Below are positions 1 to 4,693 of a DNA stretch of 7,477 bases, one piece after another (positions within the stretch are counted from its first letter, which is position 1; the number at the start of each line of letters is the position of its first letter). Source of the DNA: Nitrospinota bacterium (lineage in GTDB: Bacteria > UBA8248 > JACPRG01). The stretch lies in the NCBI GenBank assembly GCA_030740135.1, contig JASLXW010000198.1, positions 1 through 7,477 on the forward strand. Direction: 5' to 3'. The translations under genes were made by a program, and so were the position numbers. A model generated the notes under the pieces. It was not told where the DNA came from, made no database searches, and worked only from the letters and a program-made list of their open reading frames with translations.

Positions 1-208
1 AAGGACCAAGGGTTATTCTGAAACCTTGGCAGCAACGAAACGAAACCCACTCGTTCCGGATGCCAGGAAGCCTGAAGCTGCGATCCGCCGCGCGAAAGAA
101 CGTCGAATGGTCGTCGCCCCACGAACCGCCGAGCATAACGCGCCCGCTGCCAGAGGCCGGCCCTTTTGGATTCCGATCCGGCGCATTGGCGTAATGGTTC
201 TTCCCGTA
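1..208 (-). pseudogene. C-terminal remainder of FGE-sulfatase (SUMF1-like) domain, separated by in-frame TGA
   Basis: This stretch stays open in the same reading frame as the FGE fragment at 209-724 and completes the fold after the TGA. It begins YGKNHYANAPDRNPKGPASG, continues with a GRVMLGGSWGDD block and an FFRAADRS segment, and ends in VSFRCCQG, the usual closing block of FGE-sulfatase domains. The junction reads WEWVAD-stop-YGKN, and family members normally have Trp at the stop position. The frame is still open at the window edge, so the true C-terminus is probably just outside. The two catalytic cysteines of genuine formylglycine-generating enzymes are absent from the GGSW region (GDDHSTFF instead), so even an intact domain would probably be a non-catalytic binding module. 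The domain identity is clear; whether the interruption is real cannot be decided from this sequence. Confidence 0.75.
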
Positions 209-724
209 TCAATCCGCCACCCACTCCCAAGTGTTCCCCGCCATATCCACCGCGCCACAGGGACTATGGTGCGTGTTGTATGTCCGGTCCACCGGGTGCG
301 TCTTACCGCCGCTGTTCTTGTCCCAGATGACCTTCGAACCGTCCCACTGGTTCCCCCAGGGATACCTCCGGCCGTCCACCCCACGAGCCGCCTTCTCCCG
401 CTCCGCCTCCGTAGGCAAGCGCTTACCCACCGACTTGCAATAATCACGCGCCTGGGTCCACGTCACGCCGACCATGGGCCGGCGAGCGCCGTTGAACTTC
501 GAGCCGTAATCCTTCGCCGGCTTTCCAGGCTTCCGGAACCGGGCGTTCGTCACCGGATACTTGTCAATGTAAAAGGCGTCCAGGTGGATGCGCCTCTGGG
601 GGGCCTCCGCATCGAACCACTCTTTTTTCATCCAACGGTATTTCTTCTTGGCCTCCCGGTACGCCGCCTCGGCTTGTCGGGGCGTCGATCCCCGAACGAA
701 CCGGCCCGCGGGGACAAGGACCAT
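209..724 (-). CDS. FGE-sulfatase (SUMF1-like) domain fragment, probable C-terminal half of the upstream caspase gene
   Basis: The 171-residue open frame starts MVLVPAGRFVRGS, the normal beginning of an FGE-sulfatase domain. It continues with a charged insert (about residues 14-41), HLDAFYIDKYPVTN, RRPMVGVTWTQARDYC, GKRLPTEAE, YPWGNQWDG and DMAGNTWEWVAD, all family signatures in the right order, and then stops at TGA. No Shine-Dalgarno sequence precedes the ATG at 724. The same frame is open further upstream, through PPRVAVGPGAPHQIGGGLDA into the Pro-rich linker of the caspase gene, so this is more likely the tail of a fused protein than an independent gene. The usual RLPTEAEW is RLPTEAER here, a second conserved Trp lost besides the one at the stop. 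The segment after PVTN also looks several residues shorter than usual. The domain has a C-type-lectin-like fold; in caspase fusions it is thought to be a sensor or binding module. Confidence 0.8.
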   Translation of the reverse strand: MVLVPAGRFVRGSTPRQAEAAYREAKKKYRWMKKEWFDAEAPQRRIHLDAFYIDKYPVTNARFRKPGKPAKDYGSKFNGARRPMVGVTWTQARDYCKSVGKRLPTEAEREKAARGVDGRRYPWGNQWDGSKVIWDKNSGGKTHPVDRTYNTHHSPCGAVDMAGNTWEWVAD

Positions 725-771
725 CGCGTCCAGGCCGCCGCCGATCTGGTGGGGGGCGCCGGGGCCGACGG

Positions 772-2106
772 CTACGCGGGGGGGCTTGGGCTTGCGGGGG
801 GGGGCGAGCGGGTGCCCCCTGCCTCCGCAGAGGGCAGGCTTGGCCCGGCCCCTACGTTTTTCTTCAGGGCGGCGAGGCGCTTGCGCTCTTCTTCCGGCTT
901 TCTCTGCTCCGCATCGATTCGGGCCTCTTCCGCCGCCAGGCGTTCCCGCTCAAGCCGGGCCTTGTCCGCCGCGAGCTTCTTCCGCTTCTCGGCCAGCTTC
1001 GCGCGCATCCCGGCCAGGTCTTCCCGTTCGCGCGCCGACGCTCCATCGCCTATCCCCGGCGCGGTGAAGACGAACTGGCCGACGCCTTCCCTCTTGGCGA
1101 AGATCGGCGTCTGCTTCCCCTGGGTTATCGCCGTCACCTGTCCCTGGACGTACGCCGCAAGCTCCATCGCCGCCAGGACGCCGTCCCTGGGACTCGCGTC
1201 CGCCTCGCCGTCCAGACCCTCCAGGAGCCGGCGGGTGAACAGCCCGTGCCCCGCCTCCTCCCGCGCCCGCTGGTCCCGGTCCCCCGCCGTGAGGACCTGG
1301 CGAAGCCGCCCCCGCGCCAGGCGCGAGACGGTCTCGGCCCGGTAAGGCTTCGGCGTCTCGCGGGGGGCCATGAGGCCCGAGAAACAGACGTCGATGGCGA
1401 AGAAACCGTGCTTGGCGGGGATGGCTCGGGCCATGTCGCGCACCTGATTCATGGGGATCCCCGTCGCCAGAAGAGCCTCGACCGTCCCCTCGACGGGGAT
1501 GAGATACCCCATCCGCCCGCCGGACAGCAGGTCGAGCGTCGTCCCGTGACCCGCGAAGAAGATGAACACCCGGTCCCCGGGCTTCGTATTGAGGCGCAAG
1601 TGGTCGAAAGCCCGCCGGACGGCGAGGCCCGTGGCCTTGTCATCCTCGAGGAGCGTGATGCGATTTCGCGGAAAGCCGATCTTCACCAGGGCGGACACGA
1701 CGGACCGGGCGTCGTTGACGGCGTAGTTGGGGCGGAGGGGTTGCTTCCTGTAACGGTTGATCCCGACAACGAGCGCCCAGGGGTCGCCGCAAGGGCGGGC
1801 GGCCGAGGGGGCGGAACCTGCGGGGACGACGCCGATGGATCGCTTCCCCGAGACCTCGACGAGGGACTTGAAGGCCCAGCCCTCCTGTCCCGTCTCCAGA
1901 AGGACCTTGAACCAATCGCCTTGGCGGGCCTCGACGTCGAACTTCTGGCCGCGGCGGACCTTGCCGATCACGTCATGCGTGTCGCCCGGCCCGGAGCGGA
2001 CGTTTCCCCGTCCGACCCGGACGGTCAGCGACCGGGCGAAGAGCGCCGAGGCGAGAAAAATCACCCCCAGAATGGAACACCCCGCGACGCGCGGGAACGG
2101 CTTCAT
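772..2106 (-). CDS. Secreted SH3b-caspase (metacaspase-like, peptidase C14) protein with coiled coil; ORF ends in a slipped Pro-rich linker
   Basis: The ATG at 2106 is preferred over that at 2136 because GGAGGG lies 7 nt upstream and the protein then begins directly with a signal peptide (MKPFPRVAGCSILGVIFLAS, cleavage probably near ALFA), giving 444 residues. A bacterial SH3 domain follows (about 28-86: VRVGRGNVRSGPG ... GWAFKSLVEV). The caspase fold covers about 109-348: WALVVGINRY start, catalytic His187 in FFAGHGTT, catalytic Cys241 in IDVCFSG, and a p10-like GHGLFTRRLLEGL segment. The Asp two residues before Cys241 suggests metacaspase-type cleavage after Arg/Lys (inference from the family). 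Residues about 357-418 are a highly charged Ala/Glu/Arg/Lys/Leu coiled coil, and 420-444 are Pro/Ser-rich. The frame ends TAG at 772 just after C9 and C7 runs; one extra C joins it to the FGE domain. Such protease-FGE fusions are a known bacterial architecture. The substrate is unknown and an envelope or periplasmic location is likely. Confidence 0.88.
   Translation of the reverse strand: MKPFPRVAGCSILGVIFLASALFARSLTVRVGRGNVRSGPGDTHDVIGKVRRGQKFDVEARQGDWFKVLLETGQEGWAFKSLVEVSGKRSIGVVPAGSAPSAARPCGDPWALVVGINRYRKQPLRPNYAVNDARSVVSALVKIGFPRNRITLLEDDKATGLAVRRAFDHLRLNTKPGDRVFIFFAGHGTTLDLLSGGRMGYLIPVEGTVEALLATGIPMNQVRDMARAIPAKHGFFAIDVCFSGLMAPRETPKPYRAETVSRLARGRLRQVLTAGDRDQRAREEAGHGLFTRRLLEGLDGEADASPRDGVLAAMELAAYVQGQVTAITQGKQTPIFAKREGVGQFVFTAPGIGDGASAREREDLAGMRAKLAEKRKKLAADKARLERERLAAEEARIDAEQRKPEEERKRLAALKKNVGAGPSLPSAEAGGTRSPPPASPSPPA
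778..812. other. Homopolymer slippage site and G-quadruplex-capable G-run cluster at the protease/FGE junction
   Basis: The plus strand carries G7 (778-784), G3 (788-790), G9 (796-804) and G3 (810-812) with 3-5 nt between runs, which fits the standard four-run G-quadruplex pattern; further G runs lie at 751-756 and 761-764. In the mRNA these are C runs encoding the Pro-rich linker. A one-base gain in either the C9 or C7 run would carry the protease frame through to the FGE frame with no stop. Tracts like this are prone to replication slippage and also to sequencing or assembly error; the sequence alone does not say which happened. Confidence 0.7.
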
Positions 2107-2199
2107 GCCAAATCCCTCCATCCGGTGGTTCGTCATCCTGGATTAGACAGCGAAAATGTTCGCGGAGTTCGGGGGTGGGGTCAAAGAAAAGAGGCGGCA

Positions 2200-2265
2200 C
2201 ACCGCGAGCTTCCTCGTCGGGGCCTGAAGGCCCTTGGGTCAGTGGACCCCTCGGTCGGAATGACA
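2200..2265 (-). repeat. Interspersed hairpin repeat, copy 1
   Basis: Read on the minus strand it starts TGTCATTCCGACCGAGG, forms a GGGTC-CACT-GACCC hairpin, then a second hairpin GGGCC-TTCA-GGCCC, and ends GAGGAAGCTCGCGGTG. The head and tail match the copy at 2425-2473, with 14 of 16 tail bases identical. The extra GGGCC/GGCCC hairpin is specific to this copy. Confidence 0.7.
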
Positions 2266-2300
2266 GTTCTTGAAAATACCCCGTTAACCGGCTCTTTGGA

Positions 2301-2388
2301 TGTCAGCCCGAGCGACGGGCATGACCTTTTGAAAAGCCGAAGGACGCAACGCAGCGAGGGGTCAACCGACCCGAGGGATCTCGCCGTG
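2301..2388 (+). repeat. Interspersed hairpin repeat, copy 2 (opposite orientation, longer)
   Basis: On the plus strand it starts TGTCAGCCCGAGCGA with a GCCCG-AGCGA-CGGGC hairpin (2306-2320). About 35 nt of less conserved sequence follow, then a GGGTC-AACC-GACCC hairpin (2359-2372) and the tail GAGGGATCTCGCCGTG (2373-2388). The tail matches the copy at 2425-2473 in 15 of 16 bases but in inverted orientation, so the two form a tail-to-tail pair around 36 nt. Confidence 0.65.
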
Positions 2389-2424
2389 ATCCACACCGTT
2401 GGGCAATTATCGTTCGATACAACC

Positions 2425-2473
2425 CACGGCGAGATTCCTCCTCAGGGTCTACGACCCATCGTTCGGAATGACA
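2425..2473 (-). repeat. Interspersed hairpin repeat, copy 3 (most compact)
   Basis: On the minus strand the head is TGTCATTCCGAACGAT (TGTCATTCCGA at 2463-2473), followed by a GGGTC-GTA-GACCC hairpin and the tail GAGGAATCTCGCCGTG (2425-2440). Being the shortest copy with all three blocks intact, it best represents the unit. Similar TGTCATTCCGA...GAGGAATCTC units occur between genes in a range of bacterial genomes (from memory, not searched). Confidence 0.7.
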
Positions 2474-2484
2474 GGCCAAGGCCG

Positions 2485-2507
2485 CACTGGCGGACCAGCC
2501 GCCAGTG
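2485..2507 (-). terminator. Perfect 9-bp hairpin downstream of mnmE, possible operon terminator without U-tract
   Basis: CACTGGCGG and CCGCCAGTG pair perfectly over 9 bp around a 5-nt loop, about 60 nt past the mnmE stop. It is positioned to end the rpmH-mnmE transcript, but no U-run follows in the direction of transcription. Intrinsic termination would therefore be non-canonical; an mRNA 3'-end stabiliser or Rho-dependent end is equally possible. Confidence 0.35.
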
Positions 2508-2537
2508 GCACACCCCCTTGAAGCCTATAGGTCGTGG

Positions 2538-2561
2538 GTCGCGGCCCCGATTGCCCGCGAC
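2538..2561 (-). terminator. GC-rich hairpin just after the mnmE stop codon
   Basis: GTCGCGG and CCGCGAC form a 7-bp stem around a 10-nt loop, beginning 6 nt after the mnmE TAA. There is no T-run after it, so it is listed only as a possible 3'-end structure. Confidence 0.25.
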
Positions 2562-2567
2562 GAGACG

Positions 2568-4034
2568 TTATTTCCCAATGCAAAACTCCCGAAAGATCCC
2601 GTCCAGGAGGTCCTCGGTGAAGTCTTTCCCCAACAGGCCCCCCAGGGCACTCATGGCCTCGGTGAGCTCGACGGCGACAAGCTCGGGCGAGAGGCCCGCC
2701 TTCATGGCCTCGATTGCCGCGCCGACGAATTCGGCGGCCGCCTTGACGCGCTCGCGGTGGCGCTCGCGCGTGAGCAATAGCTCCCCGTCGGCCAAGCCCC
2801 CCCCCAGGACGGTTTCGACCATGACGGCCTCCAGGTCCTCCAGGCCGTCCCCCCGGAGGGCCGAGACCCGCACGCTCCGGCCGCCCGCGAAAAGCCGCCC
2901 GGCTTCATCCGGGCCGATGGCCGAAGGCAGGTCGGCCTTGTTCAGGACGCCGATGACCGCCGGACCGGACGGGGGGAGCGGGGCGGCAAGCTCGTTCAGA
3001 ATGGTCCGGTCCTCATTCGCCAGGGGGACCGAGGCGTCCAGGACGAGAAGGATCAGCGACGCCGACCCCGCCATCCGCCGGGCCCGCTCGACGCCCGCGC
3101 GCTCGACCGGGTCCTCCGATTCCCGCAGACCGGCCGTGTCGATGAAGCGGAAAGGGATCCCCCCGATGACGGCCGTCTCCTCAATGGTGTCGCGCGTCGT
3201 GCCGGGCAGGGGGCTCGTGAGGGCGCGGTCCTCTCGCAGGAGCAGATTCAGGAGTGAGGACTTGCCGACGTTCGGACGGCCGACGATGGCCGCTGGCGTT
3301 CCCTCGCGGACGGCCCGCCCCGTGTGAAAGCTCCGCAGCAAAAACTCCAGCCGTCCCAGCGTCCCGCCCGCCCGTTCGACCAAACGGGCCGACACCTGGA
3401 TTTCGAGGTCCTCATCGGGAAAATCGATGGCCGCCTCGATTTGGGCGGAAATCCCGATCAGCTCCGCCCACACCGCCTCCAACTCGCGGGAGAGTCTTCC
3501 AGAGAGGTGTCCCATCGCCGCCCGGAGGCCCGCCTCGGACCGCGCCGCGATCAGGTCCGCAACCGCTTCGGCCTGAATGAGATCCATCCGGCCGTTCAGG
3601 AAAGCGCGCCGCGTAAACTCGCCCGGCTCGGCGGGCGAAGCCCCGCGGTCGATCAGGAGCCGCAGGATCGCGCGGAGGGAAAAGGGGCCGCCGTGGCCGT
3701 GGATCTCGGCCACGTCTTCGCCCGTGTAGGAGTGCGGGCCGGGCATGGCCGCCAGGAGGCACTCGTCGAGGACCTCCCCCGTCTCGGGGTTCGTCACGCG
3801 GCCGTGGAGCAGTTTTCTGGGTGAGAACTCCGGGAAGGGGCCGCCTTGCGGGGTGCGGAAAATTTCGCGCGCGAGATGGAGGGCGCGGGGGCCGCTGAGG
3901 CGGATGATCCCGACGGCCCCTTCGCCCGGCGCCGTCGCGATGGCGGCAATGGTCGCGGGCGCAAGCGTTTTGCCGTGATCGAGGGCCGGCCGCGAATTCG
4001 GGCGGGGGCGGGGGATGCCCGGGCCGCGAGGCAT
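2568..4034 (-). CDS. mnmE: tRNA uridine-5-carboxymethylaminomethyl modification GTPase MnmE (TrmE)
   Basis: With MnmG, MnmE installs the (carboxymethyl)aminomethyl group on wobble uridine 34 of certain tRNAs, using a tetrahydrofolate-linked one-carbon unit and GTP hydrolysis in the cytoplasm. The 488-residue product has the N-terminal folate-binding domain (from about residue 25, ATAPGEGAVGIIRLSG), a helical middle, and an inserted G domain: GRPNVGKSS 252-260, TTRDT 279-283, DTAGL 299-303, NKAD 365-368. It ends in the invariant CIGK (485-488) holding the catalytic Cys. The ATG lies 7 nt past the jag stop without a clear Shine-Dalgarno sequence, suggesting translational coupling. No other start codon lies before the folate domain, so the Pro/Arg-rich extension of about 20 residues appears genuine. 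It is the last gene of the cluster; mnmG, a frequent neighbour, does not follow. Confidence 0.98.
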   Translation of the reverse strand: MPRGPGIPRPRPNSRPALDHGKTLAPATIAAIATAPGEGAVGIIRLSGPRALHLAREIFRTPQGGPFPEFSPRKLLHGRVTNPETGEVLDECLLAAMPGPHSYTGEDVAEIHGHGGPFSLRAILRLLIDRGASPAEPGEFTRRAFLNGRMDLIQAEAVADLIAARSEAGLRAAMGHLSGRLSRELEAVWAELIGISAQIEAAIDFPDEDLEIQVSARLVERAGGTLGRLEFLLRSFHTGRAVREGTPAAIVGRPNVGKSSLLNLLLREDRALTSPLPGTTRDTIEETAVIGGIPFRFIDTAGLRESEDPVERAGVERARRMAGSASLILLVLDASVPLANEDRTILNELAAPLPPSGPAVIGVLNKADLPSAIGPDEAGRLFAGGRSVRVSALRGDGLEDLEAVMVETVLGGGLADGELLLTRERHRERVKAAAEFVGAAIEAMKAGLSPELVAVELTEAMSALGGLLGKDFTEDLLDGIFREFCIGK

Positions 4035-4041
4035 GGAAGGC

Positions 4042-4668
4042 TCAACCGGCCGGCGAGATGACGACGCGGCGGAAAGCCCCCTCCCCCTCGCTGAAGGTCT
4101 CGACGCCGGCCTCGTCCCGAAGGGCCAGATGGACCACGCGGCGGTCCCGGGCGTTCATGGGCCGGCAGGGAATCCGCTCCCCCGTCCGGGCGGCCTTTTC
4201 CGCCAGGCGAAGGGCCATCTCCCGGAGCCGCTCGGCCGTGCGCTCTCGATAACCCTCGGCGTCCAGGACGATCCGAATCCGCTCATGGGGCGGCCGGTTT
4301 GCGATCTGGTCCACCAGATATTCCAGGGCGTCCAGGGTTTCCCCGCGCCGGCCGATGAGGAGGCTCAACTCCCCGCCGGTGATCTCCAGCCGCGCTTCGC
4401 CGTCCAAGAGCCGCGCTTCTGTCGACGCCTCGAAACCCATCCCGGCGATCATGCGCTCCAGCGTCTCGCGCGCCGCGTCCAGCCGGTCGGCGCCGTCGCT
4501 GTAATGGATGCGCAAGCGGACGGCCGTCGAGCGTCCCAGGATCCCCAGAAACCGCTTCCCGGGCTCGACGGTCTCGATATCAACGTCCGCCTCCCGCAGC
4601 CCGAGCCGGGCCAGCCCCTGAGCCAGCGCGTCCTCTCTGGATTCGCCTTCAACCTCGATCGCGCCCAA
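4042..4668 (-). CDS. jag: RNA-binding protein KhpB/Jag (Jag-N, KH and R3H domains)
   Basis: The 208-residue cytoplasmic protein has the Jag-N domain at about 1-55 (IEVEGESREDALAQGLARLG ... KRFLGILG), a KH domain with the GRRG loop at 106-109 (LSLLIGRRGETLDALEYL), and an R3H domain near 165-205 with the Arg176-xxx-His180 motif and the closing SEGEGAFRRVVISP. In the family this protein partners KhpA to bind many RNAs and influences cell envelope and division; its location after yidC is highly conserved. The start codon is TTG, chosen because GGAGG stands 7 nt upstream and the protein aligns from its first residues with the Jag-N domain. The Shine-Dalgarno sequence lies in the 3' arm of a hairpin, so output is probably tied to translation of yidC, which ends 25 nt before. 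Confidence 0.95.
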   Translation of the reverse strand: MGAIEVEGESREDALAQGLARLGLREADVDIETVEPGKRFLGILGRSTAVRLRIHYSDGADRLDAARETLERMIAGMGFEASTEARLLDGEARLEITGGELSLLIGRRGETLDALEYLVDQIANRPPHERIRIVLDAEGYRERTAERLREMALRLAEKAARTGERIPCRPMNARDRRVVHLALRDEAGVETFSEGEGAFRRVVISPAG

Positions 4669-4674
4669 CCGCTT

Positions 4675-4689
4675 GCCTCCGAGGGAGGC
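4675..4689 (-). promoter_or_regulatory. Hairpin sequestering the jag Shine-Dalgarno sequence
   Basis: In the mRNA GCCUCC-CUC-GGAGGC folds into a perfect 6-bp stem with a 3-nt loop, and the 3' arm is the GGAGG ribosome-binding site of the TTG-started jag gene. The yidC stop codon is only 4 nt upstream, so a ribosome finishing yidC would be expected to open the hairpin. This suggests translational coupling (inference). Confidence 0.55.
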
Positions 4690-4693
4690 CCCC

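Larger units (their letters stand above)
2137..2567. other. 431-nt intergenic region with repeats and hairpins, no credible gene
   Basis: No open frame here resembles a protein family, and the short minus-strand frames are translations of the repeat copies. The content is three related interspersed repeat copies (2200-2265, 2301-2388, 2425-2473) and two GC-rich hairpins (2485-2507, 2538-2561) just downstream of mnmE. About 90 nt remain as leader in front of the caspase gene. The region separates the housekeeping cluster from the caspase-FGE gene. Confidence 0.75.

Noticed and set aside
209..211. Selenocysteine at the in-frame TGA
   Set aside because: The family has Trp at this position, not Cys, and I see no convincing SECIS hairpin just downstream; a nonsense change or error is simpler.
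26..1345. Plus-strand open frame of about 440 codons
   Set aside because: It is antisense to the FGE and caspase domains; the translation is low-complexity Arg/Ser/Ala without family signatures, whereas the minus strand gives clear domains.
2121..2136. Upstream ATG start codons at 2136 and 2121 for the caspase gene
   Set aside because: The ATG at 2106 has GGAGGG at good spacing and puts the signal peptide at the very N-terminus; the upstream codons lack a well-placed Shine-Dalgarno sequence.
2155..2184. Possible promoter of the caspase gene (TTGACC, 18 nt, AACATT)
   Set aside because: The -10 matches only 3 of 6 consensus bases and the -35 element lies in a GC-rich stretch; too weak to call.
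2181..2396. Small minus-strand ORF in the intergenic region
   Set aside because: It is made up mainly of translated repeat copies and has no ribosome-binding site.
2200..2473. CRISPR array
   Set aside because: The repeats are inverted relative to one another, of unequal length and irregularly spaced, without uniform spacers.
1246..3327. Long plus-strand open frame (about 690 codons)
   Set aside because: It lies antisense to the N-terminal part of the caspase gene, the repeat region and mnmE, shows no domain, and is rich in Arg/Pro/Ala as expected for a shadow frame in GC-rich DNA.
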